Assembly: GCA_965222315.1 (NCBI GenBank)
Contig: OZ244951.1
Coordinates: 1,178,001-1,242,000 of the forward strand
Direction: 5' to 3'
Length of the DNA stretch: 64,000 nt
DNA from: JACKII01 sp965222315
Lineage (GTDB): Bacteria; Pseudomonadota; Alphaproteobacteria; Bin95
This document shows, in pieces, positions 23,857-32,642 of this stretch. The position numbers were made by a program, and so were the translations under genes. Each line of letters opens with the position of its first letter. Position 1 is the stretch's first letter. Under the pieces are notes generated by a model. The model searched no databases. It had not been told where the DNA came from and saw only the letters and a program-made list of their open reading frames with translations.

Positions 23857-25707
23857 TTGGGCGGAGAAGCGGAAACAGCAGCAGCGGCGGGCGCACTCGC
23901 CTGGATCGACTGGGGCGTCGTCACCGGCATTGTCGGTACGCTGCTGGCGATCATCAGCTATTTCTGGCCGCGGGAAAGCATCGAGAGTCGCCGGGACAAG
24001 CTCGTCAAGGCGGACCTCTACCGCCAACGTGCTGCCGACGCGCTGACCGGGCAGGATTTCGGCCATGTCTACTGCCATGCGCTGCGCCGCGCGCTGATCC
24101 TGGCCTGGTGCGTCTATGGCCGCCGCAACGGCCCGTTGGCGCTCGGCGTGAGCCTCTGCCTGGCGTTTGCCTATAGCTGGCTGCTGTTCTGGCTGATCTG
24201 GGGCTGGCTCGGCCCGGACGAGGCGAAGGTGGCGAGCGTCGTTCTCTTCACTGCGGCGCAGGAGACCCGGGTTTGGCTGGGGCCGCTCGTTGGGGTTATG
24301 CCTATCCTGTTGACGGCCGTTGCCTGGTTTGGCGCGTCCTTTGTCCGTCGGTGGGAAGAACAATTGACGGCGGCATGGTCTTTCCGGGGGCGGGCGGCGT
24401 ATCGGGTCGCGCTTGGCGTCATTATCGGTCTCGGTGTTTTCGCCGTTGGCAATGCCGGAACGGATTGGGGAGAGGCCGCCGCTCCGGGCTTTTTCTTGTC
24501 GGGTTCCTGCCTTTTGGGGGTGGTCGCCACTGCCCGGTATTTCCGCTTCCGCCGAAAACCATGGGTTGCGGCAGGGCTGGCAATACCGGTTGCCTTTGCC
24601 TTTGCCGTTGCCGTTGGCGGTGCCCTTGCCGGTGCCGCTGCCGTTGCCGGTGCCCTTGCCGGTGCCGGTGCCTTTGCCGGTGCCGGTGCCGTTGCCGGTG
24701 CCGTTGCCGGTGCCGTTGCCGGTGCCGCTGCCGTTGCCGTTGCCGTTGCCGGTGCCTTTGCCGGTGCCGTTGCCGGTGCCGTTTCCGGTGTCGGTGCCGG
24801 TGCCGTTGCCGTTGCCGTTGCCGGTGCCGTTGCCGTTGCCGTTGCCGGTGCCGTTGCCGGTGCCGTTTCCGGTGTCGGTGCCGTTGCCGTTGCCGGTGCT
24901 GGACAACCGAAAAGCGGACGGCGGCACCCCCTGTCAATTTCGCTTTTCAGCGCGATTGGCGTGGTGCTCATCTGGGGCATTTTGGGAGGGCTTTTTGTCA
25001 GAGATGAAGCTTCCGTCCTTATTGGCGGCTTCTTCCTCCTCCTGCCGCTCGCCAATGGTTTGGCCGACCGGGGCTCCTGGTGGGTCAGCCGCAAACTCGG
25101 TTCTGAATTGCGCAACCGCCTTAGGCGGCCGCACTCGGGCCGCGAGTTTGCCGCCCTCGTTCTGCGACACGGCCTCTACGACCTGGCTCTGGCGCTCGGC
25201 TTCTTCGCCCTGCTCGCAATCCTGCTGGCCTTCGCCTTCGAAAGCGTGGACCTGCTTGCGAATTTCAAAGACATCGACGTCACCCAAACCATCGCCGACG
25301 CTGCGGCCGCCCCTTTCACCGACGGCCTCTGGCTCACCGCCATGCTGCTCTCGACGCTGCTGCCCACCGCCTTCCACCTGCTGTTCCTGGTCGCGAGCCC
25401 CCTCGCGCTCCTCAGCCGCGACCGGGAGGACCGCGGGACCTGGGCGCGCGATCTCCAGCCAGAAGCCTTCGCCGCCCTCGACGAGGAGCAAAAATTCACC
25501 CTCACCACCGAAGTCGCCGAGTGGCAGGCGAAACGCCACCCCGCCCGCTGGGCTTCCGCCGGGATGCTCACCCTCGGCCTGTTCGCCCTCGCTGGCTGGC
25601 TGATCCACCTCATCGCCACCCTCGCAACCGGCGAGGACCGGGGCTTCGCCGACCTCGTCGCCTCGATCGCAGGCCTCGGCGTCGCGGCGGCGCGGTTGCT
25701 GTTCTGA
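23857..25707 (+). CDS. Membrane protein with long Ala-Gly/Val dipeptide-repeat region
   Basis: I do not recognise this 616-aa protein. Residues 18-38 form a first hydrophobic helix (WGVVTGIVGTLLAIISYFW). A cytoplasmic-looking stretch follows, and more helices lie at about 95-118, 143-162, 183-200 and 212-226. Residues 246-349 are almost purely Ala-Gly and Ala-Val dipeptides, encoded by a GCC GNT hexanucleotide repeat. The C-terminal 260 residues hold further helices (ISLFSAIGVVLIWGILGGLF, LGFFALLAILLAFAFESVDL, MLTLGLFALAGWLIHLIATL). An in-frame stop at 23836-23838 fixes the start downstream of it; a TTG at 23857 with GGAG seven bases upstream is the best choice. The repeat keeps several other frames open on both strands, but the frame with helices and a normal C-terminus is this one. 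Confidence 0.72.
   Translation: MGGEAETAAAAGALAWIDWGVVTGIVGTLLAIISYFWPRESIESRRDKLVKADLYRQRAADALTGQDFGHVYCHALRRALILAWCVYGRRNGPLALGVSLCLAFAYSWLLFWLIWGWLGPDEAKVASVVLFTAAQETRVWLGPLVGVMPILLTAVAWFGASFVRRWEEQLTAAWSFRGRAAYRVALGVIIGLGVFAVGNAGTDWGEAAAPGFFLSGSCLLGVVATARYFRFRRKPWVAAGLAIPVAFAFAVAVGGALAGAAAVAGALAGAGAFAGAGAVAGAVAGAVAGAAAVAVAVAGAFAGAVAGAVSGVGAGAVAVAVAGAVAVAVAGAVAGAVSGVGAVAVAGAGQPKSGRRHPLSISLFSAIGVVLIWGILGGLFVRDEASVLIGGFFLLLPLANGLADRGSWWVSRKLGSELRNRLRRPHSGREFAALVLRHGLYDLALALGFFALLAILLAFAFESVDLLANFKDIDVTQTIADAAAAPFTDGLWLTAMLLSTLLPTAFHLLFLVASPLALLSRDREDRGTWARDLQPEAFAALDEEQKFTLTTEVAEWQAKRHPARWASAGMLTLGLFALAGWLIHLIATLATGEDRGFADLVASIAGLGVAAARLLF
24592..24903 (+). repeat. Codon-phased hexanucleotide repeat (GCC GNT), about 310 bp
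   Basis: The tract is built from GCCGGT and GCCGTT units with occasional CTT, TTT and TCC variants, in phase with the coding frame. A longer word around GCCGTTTCCGGTGTCGGT occurs twice, near 24776 and 24862, so there is also a higher-order period of about 86 bp. Gain or loss of units would change protein length without shifting frame. Confidence 0.92.
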
Positions 25708-25910
25708 GCCAGCAGCAGGTATTGACCCTCACCGCCCACACAGTTGCCGTTGATTGATCGCGCGCAATCGAAAATCGCATTACCCGGCGGCCCATCCGCC
25801 TTTCACCAAACCTTCATCAATCGGTAACCGAACCGACACACTCGATCTCCAAAGCCGGTACTCCGGCGCATCGGCGCCAGGATCAGTTTCCCGGGCTTTA
25901 GGAGTTTTCC

Positions 25911-27554
25911 ATGTTCTACCATTTTCCGCCGTCGTTTCTGCCATCGTTGAGCGGCGCCTCCCGCCTTGCCGCGCTGTCGGGTGCAAGCCTCGCGATTCTC
26001 GCTGCCAGCGCTGCCGCGCCCGCCGCCGCCGCGACGCTTCAGATGAACCTGCTGAAGACCTATACCACGGGCATCTTCGACGGCAGCGCCGCGGAAATCT
26101 CCGCTTTCGATTCCGGCACCAACCGGATTTTCGTCACCAACAGTTCCAACAACACCGTCGATGTGTATGACCTGCTCGGCGGCAACGCGCCGATCAACAC
26201 CATCAATGTCGGCGGCGGCGGCCCTAACAGCGTTGCGGTGAAGAACGGCGTCGTCGCGGTCGCGGTCGAAGCCACCACGGCAACCGACCCCGGCAGCGTC
26301 AAGTTCTATGACGTGAACGGCAATCTCCAGAACACGGTCGCCGTCGGCGCGCTGCCCGACATGCTGACCTTCACCCCAGACGGCTCCAAGATCGTCGTCG
26401 CCAACGAGGGGGAGCCGGACGTCGTCAATCCCGAAGGCTCCGTCAGCATCATCGATATTTCCGGCGGTGTCGGTTCGGCCTCGGTGGCGACCGCCGGCTT
26501 CACCGCGTTCAACGGCCAGGAAGCCTCCTTGCGCGCCCAGGGCGTGCGCCTGTTCCCCGGCGTTTCCGCGGCCAACGATGTCGAACCGGAATATGTCGCT
26601 GTCAGCGCGGACGGTTCGAAGGCATTCGTCTCGCTCCAGGAGGCCAACTCGCTCGCCGTCGTGGACCTGAACACCAACACGGTGACCGACATCAAGCCGC
26701 TTGGCGTCAAGGACCACAGCCTGCCCGGTAACGGCCTCGACCCCAGCGACCGGGACAGCGGCATCAACATTGCGACGCATCCGGTCAAGGGCATGTACAT
26801 GCCCGACTCGATCGCCTCCTACGATGCGGGCGGCCAGACCTACATCGTCACCGCCAATGAAGGCGACGCCCGCGATGCCGACGCCCGGGTGAAGGATCTG
26901 ACGCTCGACCCCGCGGCTTTCCCGAATGCGGCGGCTCTTCAGGACGACGCCGTGCTCGGACGCCTGGAGGTCTCAACCATCGACGGTGATACCGACGGCG
27001 ATGGCGACTTTGACGAGCTTTATGCCTATGGCTCCCGCTCGTTCTCCATCTTCGATCAGAACGGCAATCTGATCTTCGACAGCGGCGACGATTTCGAGCA
27101 GATCACCGCGGCCATGTTCCCGGCGGAGTTCAACTCCTCGAACGACGACAACACGGACTTCGACTCCCGCAGCGACGCCAAGGGACCGGAGCCGGAGGCG
27201 CTGACCCTCGGCGTTGTCAACGGCATGACCCTGGCGTTCATCGGCCTGGAGCGGATGGGCGGTATCATGGTCTACGACATCACCGACCCCAATGCGCCGG
27301 ACTTTCTGCTCTACCAGAACGACCGCGACTACTCACTGCCGGATACCGACCCGGCCAATCCGATGGGTCCGGAAGGCATGGTGTTCGTCGACGCCGGCGA
27401 CAATGCCCTGGGCAAGAACCTGCTGATCGTCGCCAACGAGGTCAGCGGTTCGACGGATGTGTACTCGGTTGAGGCCATCCCTCTGCCGCCGACGCTGGCG
27501 CTGCTGGCCGGCGGCATCCTGGGCCTCGGCCTCCTCCGCCGCCGCAAGGGCTAA
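25911..27554 (+). CDS. Choice-of-anchor-type secreted beta-propeller protein with CTERM tail
   Basis: This 547-aa protein has a long signal region (ASRLAALSGASLAILAASAA ending AAAA). A propeller-like body follows with repeated strands such as SAFDSGTNRIFVTNSSNNTV and LTFTPDGSKIVVANEGEPD. Further landmarks are EYVAVSADGSKAFVSLQEAN, IVTANEGDARD and YAYGSRSFSIFD. DGDTDGDGDFDE is an Asp-rich calcium-binding-type loop. This arrangement matches the choice-of-anchor I family (alkaline-phosphatase-like/mesenchyme-homology propellers). The end IPLPPTLALLAGGILGLGLL followed by RRRKG is a PEP-CTERM-type sorting signal. The ribosome-binding site TAGGAG lies eight bases before the ATG. It is probably exported and exosortase-processed; the function is unknown. 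Confidence 0.87.
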   Translation: MFYHFPPSFLPSLSGASRLAALSGASLAILAASAAAPAAAATLQMNLLKTYTTGIFDGSAAEISAFDSGTNRIFVTNSSNNTVDVYDLLGGNAPINTINVGGGGPNSVAVKNGVVAVAVEATTATDPGSVKFYDVNGNLQNTVAVGALPDMLTFTPDGSKIVVANEGEPDVVNPEGSVSIIDISGGVGSASVATAGFTAFNGQEASLRAQGVRLFPGVSAANDVEPEYVAVSADGSKAFVSLQEANSLAVVDLNTNTVTDIKPLGVKDHSLPGNGLDPSDRDSGINIATHPVKGMYMPDSIASYDAGGQTYIVTANEGDARDADARVKDLTLDPAAFPNAAALQDDAVLGRLEVSTIDGDTDGDGDFDELYAYGSRSFSIFDQNGNLIFDSGDDFEQITAAMFPAEFNSSNDDNTDFDSRSDAKGPEPEALTLGVVNGMTLAFIGLERMGGIMVYDITDPNAPDFLLYQNDRDYSLPDTDPANPMGPEGMVFVDAGDNALGKNLLIVANEVSGSTDVYSVEAIPLPPTLALLAGGILGLGLLRRRKG

Positions 27555-27608
27555 CGGCAAGGCCTTACCTCTCCCGGCTGGATGCCCGGCCATAGCGCCG
27601 GGCGGAAC

Positions 27609-27651
27609 GCCGGGATCTTCTTCCGAGCGCAACTCCTGGGGAGATCCCGGC
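27609..27651. repeat. GC-rich intergenic inverted repeat
   Basis: GCCGGGATCT (27609-27618) and AGATCCCGGC (27642-27651) pair perfectly across 23 bases, in the 144-bp gap between convergent genes. The flanks carry more CCGGC words. It belongs to the same repeat family as those at 23.7 and 49.2 kb and may also act as a bidirectional terminator. Confidence 0.6.
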
Positions 27652-27698
27652 TCTCCGCTTCCGTGAGTGCCGGGACACGCTTTCCCCGACGGAAAGCG

Positions 27699-28478
27699 CT
27701 AGATGTTCGCCGGGAAGTGGCCGCCGTCCATCAGGATGTTCTGGCCCGTAATAAAGCCCGCATGCACGCTGCACAGGAACGCGCAGGTCGCCCCGAATTC
27801 CTCGGCCGTACCGAAGCGCTTCGACGGGTTTTCGTTCATCCGGGCCTGACGCAGTTCTTCCTCCGGTTTGCCGGTCACTTTCGCGCCGTGGGCGAAATTG
27901 CCCTTCAGACGGTCGGTGTCGAACGGGCCAGGCAGCAGGCCGTTGATCGTTACGTTCATCGGCGCAACCTCCCGGCAAATGGTCGAGCTGAAGCCCGTCA
28001 GCGCCATGCGCGCGGCGGTGGAGAGGCCCAGGTTCGGCACCGGCATCTTCACGCTCTGGCTGGTGATGTTGACGATACGCCCGAACTTGCGCTCGGCCAT
28101 GCCGTCCACCACCGCCGTGATCATTTCCACGTGTGAGAGCAACTGCGCCTCCAGCGCCGCCAGCCAGCGCTCGCGCGTGTCGGTGCGGAAGTTGCCGGGG
28201 GCCGGGCCGCCCGCATTGGTCACCAGAATGTCGGGCTCCGGGCACGCCGCCAGCACGGCATCCCGGATTTCCGGCTTGGTGATGTCGCCCGGCACGGCCA
28301 CCACGTTTACGCCATAAGCCTTGCGGATTTCCTCCGCCGTCGCCTCCAACTCGCTGGCGGTGCGGGCGTTGATGACCAGGTCGCAGCCTTCCTCCGCCAG
28401 CGCCATGGCGCAGCCCTTGCCCAGGCCCTTGCTGGCCGCTTCCACAATGGCCTTCTTGCCGCGAATACCCATGTCCAT
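27699..28478 (-). CDS. SDR-family protein lacking the usual Tyr-x3-Lys
   Basis: This 259-aa Rossmann-fold short-chain dehydrogenase-type protein has the nucleotide loop as EAASKGLGKG (residues 13-22), NAG at 88-90 and Ser140 in NITSQS. Where the active-site YxxxK should be, the sequence reads LSTAAR (152-157), so both Tyr and Lys are absent. This is known from an SDR subgroup with an LSxxxR pattern, whose chemistry is not well defined. The C-terminus GQNILMDGGHFPANI is normal for SDRs. GGAG nine bases before the ATG supports the start. It lies 39 bases downstream of hdaA on the same strand and may be read from that operon. Confidence 0.87.
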   Translation of the reverse strand: MDMGIRGKKAIVEAASKGLGKGCAMALAEEGCDLVINARTASELEATAEEIRKAYGVNVVAVPGDITKPEIRDAVLAACPEPDILVTNAGGPAPGNFRTDTRERWLAALEAQLLSHVEMITAVVDGMAERKFGRIVNITSQSVKMPVPNLGLSTAARMALTGFSSTICREVAPMNVTINGLLPGPFDTDRLKGNFAHGAKVTGKPEEELRQARMNENPSKRFGTAEEFGATCAFLCSVHAGFITGQNILMDGGHFPANI

Positions 28479-28517
28479 GCCGTCAGTCTCCTTGAAAACA
28501 GTGTCGTGTGAGAGGGG

Positions 28518-29183
28518 TTAGTCTTGATCCGTCAGAATCCGGCGCGCAAGCGGCACGGTCAAGGCCCGCCGTTCCGCCCAGGCCGCCCGGTCGAGCTTTT
28601 CGACCGCATCGGCGATGGTGGCGCAGGAGCGCTCCAGGTGGGTCAGCATGAACTGCACCACGCCATCAGGCACGGTGATTTGCCGGTCGTGAAACAGCTT
28701 CGCCGCCAGGCCGGCCAGCAGCGCGTCGTCGGGCGCCTGCAATGATGCAACAGGCAGCGCATTCAGCCGCGATAGCAAGTCGGGAAGCGCCGCCGCCCAT
28801 TCCGCTGGAGGCCGGGATGCTGTCAGCAGCAGGGTGCCGCCCGCCGCTTTCACCTGGTTCACCAGGTGAAGCAGGACGCTGAGGTCGTGACACTGGTCGG
28901 CATCGTCGACGGCGACGGACCTGGTTGCACTGACCGCCTGTTCCAGCGTCAGGGCGCTGCCTTGTGTTACCGCTGCATCCGCGCGTTTCCGCCAGATCGC
29001 CAGCATATGGCTCTTGCCACACGAACGCGGGCCAAGCAGCACCAGGCCCTGACCTGGCCATTCCGGCCAGGCATCCAGCCAGGCCACCGCCTCCCGGTTG
29101 CTGCCGGTCACCAGGAAGTCCGCTTCACCGAGTGCCGCCCGCACTGGCAACGGCAGTGGCAATTGTCTGGCCGGGGCGGTCAT
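28518..29183 (-). CDS. hdaA: DnaA regulatory inactivator homologue HdaA
   Basis: This 221-aa protein resembles the AAA+ part of DnaA without the DNA-binding domain. GPRSCGKSHML is the Walker A, VAVDDADQCHD the Walker B region, and LLTASRPPAEWAAALPDLLSRLNA the sensor 1/arginine-finger segment. QLPLPLPVR near the N-terminus is the clamp-binding-type motif seen in Hda proteins. Hda/HdaA works with the sliding clamp to hydrolyse DnaA-ATP and prevent re-initiation. The start at 29183 overlaps the permease stop as ATGA and follows AGGAGG at seven bases. The longer in-frame ORF upstream is a shadow of the permease gene. Confidence 0.93.
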   Translation of the reverse strand: MTAPARQLPLPLPVRAALGEADFLVTGSNREAVAWLDAWPEWPGQGLVLLGPRSCGKSHMLAIWRKRADAAVTQGSALTLEQAVSATRSVAVDDADQCHDLSVLLHLVNQVKAAGGTLLLTASRPPAEWAAALPDLLSRLNALPVASLQAPDDALLAGLAAKLFHDRQITVPDGVVQFMLTHLERSCATIADAVEKLDRAAWAERRALTVPLARRILTDQD

Positions 29184-30262
29184 TTCCGTTCCTCCTGGCC
29201 CGGTGTTTCCTGACCGTCGTAGAGGCGGCTGGCCCGGTATTGCTCGATCAGGAAACGCACCAGCACGCCGATCACGGCGGCGACCGGCAGCGCGATCAGC
29301 ATACCGAGGAAGCCCAGCAGGGAGCCTCCCGCGAACAGGGCAAAAATCACCCAGACTGGATGCAGCCGCACCCGCTCGCCCACCAGCTTCGGCGTCAGGT
29401 AGTTGCCCTCGATCGCCTGGCCAATCAGGAAGACCGCAGCGACGATAGCGACCCGCCACCACTCCTCGAACTCCAGCAGCGCCAGGCCCACGCTTGCTAC
29501 CAACCCGAACATCGAACCAAGATAGGGGATGAAGGAAACCAGCCCCGCCGTCAGTCCGACCGTAAAGCCAAACGGCAGGCCCGCCAGCGCCAGCGCGCCG
29601 CCATAGCCGAGCCCCAACAGCACGCAAACCGAAGCCTGACCCCGCGCAAAGCCCCCTAGCGTCTCGTCCACCAGTTCCAATTGCTCGTGCACGGTCGCTC
29701 GGTATTCCCGCGGCACCAAAGTATCGAGATCGCCCATGATCCGGTCCCAGTCCCGCAGCAGATAGAACGCAACGACCGGCGTTACGACGATGACGGACAG
29801 AAACTCGAACAGGGCGACGCCTTGGCTGAGCGCGCCCTGCAGCAAGCTGGACACCATTTGGAGCGCCTTCTGAATCTGCCCGGCCAGGGCATTCCGCAGA
29901 TGGTCATAATCTTCCGGCGACAGAACGGTTTTCAGACGAGCCAGCAGAGCGGTCAGGCCTTCCTGCACCGCCTTGATGATACCCGGCAGCCGCTCGGACA
30001 GTTCGCTGACCTGGGTCTGAACAATCGGCACCAGCAACAACAGGAACACGACCGCTATCAACAGGAACAGCAGCAGCGACAGGATTGCAGCGACGCCCCT
30101 GCCTATGCGGTGACGTTCCATCCAGTCGGCGAGTGGGTCCAGGAAGTAGGCGATGGCGATGCCGGCCACAAACGGCAGCAGAATACCTTTGAACAGCCAG
30201 ACGAAGCCGCATAGCACTGCGATAATGCCAAGCCACCACCAGGCGCGCTCCCTGACGGTCAT
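29180..30262 (-). CDS. AI-2E family transporter (PerM-type permease)
   Basis: This 360-aa polytopic protein of the AI-2E/PerM family begins WWLGIIAVLCGFVWLFKGIL and LPFVAGIAIAYFLDPLADWM, the family opening. It ends with LVSFIPYLGSMFGLVASVGL, GQAIEGNYLTPKLVGERVRLHPVW and ALFAGGSLLGFLGMLIALPV, the last being the signature of the family. Members include AI-2 exporters and Na+/H+ antiporters, so the substrate here is not assigned. It is translationally coupled to hdaA (4-base overlap) and follows the DUF2066 gene by 39 bases. This gene order is common in Rhodospirillales. Confidence 0.93.
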   Translation of the reverse strand: MTVRERAWWWLGIIAVLCGFVWLFKGILLPFVAGIAIAYFLDPLADWMERHRIGRGVAAILSLLLFLLIAVVFLLLLVPIVQTQVSELSERLPGIIKAVQEGLTALLARLKTVLSPEDYDHLRNALAGQIQKALQMVSSLLQGALSQGVALFEFLSVIVVTPVVAFYLLRDWDRIMGDLDTLVPREYRATVHEQLELVDETLGGFARGQASVCVLLGLGYGGALALAGLPFGFTVGLTAGLVSFIPYLGSMFGLVASVGLALLEFEEWWRVAIVAAVFLIGQAIEGNYLTPKLVGERVRLHPVWVIFALFAGGSLLGFLGMLIALPVAAVIGVLVRFLIEQYRASRLYDGQETPGQEERK

Positions 30263-30301
30263 CGCCCGTGCCTATATGGACAGCAACAAGGCTGGGCCAG
30301 T

Positions 30302-31462
30302 TTACCCCCCGCCATTGAGCACCCACCCGCCAGGCGTTTCCGTCAGCGACATGCCGTACTGGCTGAACACGCTCTGCGCCTGCCCTGAGCCGCCGCGCAA
30401 TCGCAGGCGGAACACGGCCTGCTTCGCGCTCAGGCTGGCGAGGGAGAATTGCGCCACGGCCGGAATTTCCTGCAATTGGCGCACCAGCCCGGCATATTGG
30501 CCGAGATGGGTCAGTTGGGTGGTCGCCGTGATTTCATCCGTTCCGGCACTGGCGGTTTGCAGGTTTTGTGCCTTCCAGGCTTCCGCCAGCATCTCCGACA
30601 GGCCATCGGCCGCCGCGAGGGAGAGTTCCTCCGCCGCCTTGTCCGCGCCGCCCGCCAGGCCTGAACTGCCGACAAAGGTCCGCGAGAGGGGGCCGGGCGG
30701 TGCCGCACCATAGCCTTTGACGCTGGCGTCAAGCGCCGGTTGGCCCGTCCGCGGGTCGATCTTGAACTTGGCGTGGGCGACCAGTGCGCCTCTCGCGCCA
30801 TAATTCTGGGCGAGCGCCTGGAGCCGCGCTGCGTCGCCCGCCAATGCCTGATCCGCGCTGATGATAAGCTGCTCGCCGGGCTCGCCCGCCGCCATGACAG
30901 TCTGCACCATGCCTTGCGCGCCAACCCGCTGCCGCCAGGCGCTGTCCCAGGCGTTCGGGATTTCCCAAAGCTGCAAGGCGCCCGCCCGTTCAAACACGGG
31001 CACGACGATCAGCGGTGGGCTGATCTGGTCGGTGTAGGGGATGTTGCGCGACTCCAACTCCCGGCGCACCGCTTCGGGTGAGAAAGTCAGCGACATCGTG
31101 CCGGTGTAGGCGGTGGCCGTCACCTGCTCCTCCTGGATGTCCGTCGCGACCACCATGCTGTCCACCTGGGAAGCCCGCAATTGCGGCAGGCGGTTGTGGT
31201 AGGAAGCGGGAGTCAGCCGCCTGAACAGGTAGGCCAGGGCCTGGTCCCGCGCATCGCGGGTTGCCGCTTCCTGGGCGGCAACGCCCGTTGCGGCGGTCTT
31301 GCTGACCTGAACGTCGCGCACGGTGTAGGCGCCGTTCGTCTGCGCCTGCGCTTCCGTGCCCGGTGCCAGCACGGCCAATGCCATCAAGGCCAGCCCGCAG
31401 AAAGCGGCGGTGAGCAGGTTTCTTGCCCGGGATGAGCCGGTAGCCCGCACGTCGCGTTGCAT
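30302..31462 (-). CDS. DUF2066 domain-containing protein, exported
   Basis: This 386-aa protein has a signal peptide (SRARNLLTAAFCGLALMALA, ending EAQAQ). The DUF2066 domain follows: YTVRDVQVSKTAATGVAAQE, ARDQALAYLFRRLTP, then LEIPYTD-like ESRNIPYTDQISPPLIVVPV. The later part covers LQLWEIPNAWDSAWRQR and QALAQNYGARGALVAHAKFK. The role of DUF2066 proteins is not established. The gene heads a run of DUF2066, AI-2E-type permease and hdaA, and is divergent from purM across a 112-bp AT-rich gap. A periplasmic location is inferred from the signal peptide. Confidence 0.88.
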   Translation of the reverse strand: MQRDVRATGSSRARNLLTAAFCGLALMALAVLAPGTEAQAQTNGAYTVRDVQVSKTAATGVAAQEAATRDARDQALAYLFRRLTPASYHNRLPQLRASQVDSMVVATDIQEEQVTATAYTGTMSLTFSPEAVRRELESRNIPYTDQISPPLIVVPVFERAGALQLWEIPNAWDSAWRQRVGAQGMVQTVMAAGEPGEQLIISADQALAGDAARLQALAQNYGARGALVAHAKFKIDPRTGQPALDASVKGYGAAPPGPLSRTFVGSSGLAGGADKAAEELSLAAADGLSEMLAEAWKAQNLQTASAGTDEITATTQLTHLGQYAGLVRQLQEIPAVAQFSLASLSAKQAVFRLRLRGGSGQAQSVFSQYGMSLTETPGGWVLNGGG

Positions 31463-31574
31463 TGAAAAGGCCTTTCGTTATGGTCTGCCGGCTGATACCG
31501 GCGGGCTGTCGGTGGTGGTCTATCAGGATTGAGCGCCAGCGATAGCGTAATGAGAATATATAGGAAACATTTGC

Positions 31575-32642
31575 ATGTCGAAAGGCGGGCGCACCTACGC
31601 TGATGCGGGTGTCGATGTGGATGCCGGGGATGAGTTCGTCCGGCAGATCGGCCCATTGGTGGCTGCAACCGCCCGGCTGGGCAGCCGCCCGGACCTGAAA
31701 GGCTTTGCCGGCGTCTTCGATCTGAAGGAATGCGGCTATCGGGACCCGCTGATGCTGGCGGCCACCGATGGCGTCGGCACCAAGCTCCGAATCGCCATCG
31801 AAACCGGCCAGCACGGCACGATTGGCCAGGACCTGGTCGCCATGTGCGCCAACGACCTGATCGTGCATGGCGGCGAGCCCCTGTTCTTTCTGGACTATTT
31901 TGCCAGCGGCAAACTCTCGCCGGCGATCGCCTCGGAAGTCGTCGCCGGGATAGCCCGCGCCTGCAAGGAGGCTGGCTGCGCCCTCATCGGTGGCGAAACG
32001 GCGGAGATGCCGGGCATGTACGCCGAGGGCGACTACGACCTGGCCGGCTTCGTGGTCGGGGCGGTGGAGCGCGACGCCTATATCGACGGTTCTCGGGTAC
32101 AGGTGGGGGACGTGTTGCTCGGCCTGCCGTCCAGCGGCGTCCATTCGAACGGCTATAGCCTGGTCCGCCGGATCGTTGAAGACCTCGGACTGTCGTACGG
32201 CGATTCCGCGCCCTTCTCATCGGATCAGTCGTTGGGTGAGGCGCTGCTGGAGCCGACCCGGCTCTATATCCGCTCTGCTTTGGCTGCGGCGGCCACTAGG
32301 CAGGTGAGGGCCGTCGCCCATATCACCGGCGGCGGCCTGCCTGGCAATGTCCCCCGCGTGCTGCCGGATGGCCTGGGGGTCGCCTTAAGTGCCGGCGGCT
32401 GGGAATTGCCGCCCGTGTTCCGGTGGCTGATGGAAGCGGGGGGCGTGGCGCCGGCGGAGATGCTGCGTACCTTCAATTGCGGTGTCGGCCTTGTCTTGGT
32501 GGTCGCGCCGGATGCCGAGGCCGCCGTGCGCGCTGCGCTGACGGAGGCCGGAGAGGCCAGCATTCTAACTCTCGGCAACATTGTGGCGCTTGAAGACGGC
32601 GGGGAGCCAGTCTCCTATGCCGGAGAGGCACCCTGGACATGA
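31575..32642 (+). CDS. purM: Phosphoribosylformylglycinamidine cyclo-ligase
   Basis: This 355-aa protein has the full PurM pattern: TYADAGVDVDAGDEFVRQI, LMLAATDGVGTKLRIAIETG, DLVAMCANDLIVHGGEPLFF, LIGGETAEMPGMYAEGDYDL and HITGGGLPGNVPRVLP. It makes aminoimidazole ribotide (AIR) from FGAM with ATP in purine synthesis. Length matches other PurM proteins. The end overlaps purN by four bases (ATGA), so the two are translationally coupled. It is divergent from the DUF2066 gene. Confidence 0.98.
   Translation: MSKGGRTYADAGVDVDAGDEFVRQIGPLVAATARLGSRPDLKGFAGVFDLKECGYRDPLMLAATDGVGTKLRIAIETGQHGTIGQDLVAMCANDLIVHGGEPLFFLDYFASGKLSPAIASEVVAGIARACKEAGCALIGGETAEMPGMYAEGDYDLAGFVVGAVERDAYIDGSRVQVGDVLLGLPSSGVHSNGYSLVRRIVEDLGLSYGDSAPFSSDQSLGEALLEPTRLYIRSALAAAATRQVRAVAHITGGGLPGNVPRVLPDGLGVALSAGGWELPPVFRWLMEAGGVAPAEMLRTFNCGVGLVLVVAPDAEAAVRAALTEAGEASILTLGNIVALEDGGEPVSYAGEAPWT

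Noticed and set aside
24592..24903. CRISPR-like array
   Set aside because: The repeat has no spacers and is a simple in-frame hexanucleotide tract.
24273..25603. Long alternative frames across the repeat (Cys-Arg, Pro-Val/Leu and, on the minus strand, Asn-Gly-Thr repeats)
   Set aside because: The hexanucleotide repeat keeps all frames open. Only the 23857-25707 frame has membrane helices before and after the repeat and a normal C-terminus.
29184..29627. N-terminal extension of hdaA within the permease gene
   Set aside because: The extension lies inside the permease coding region; the ATG at 29183 has a good ribosome-binding site and matches Hda length.
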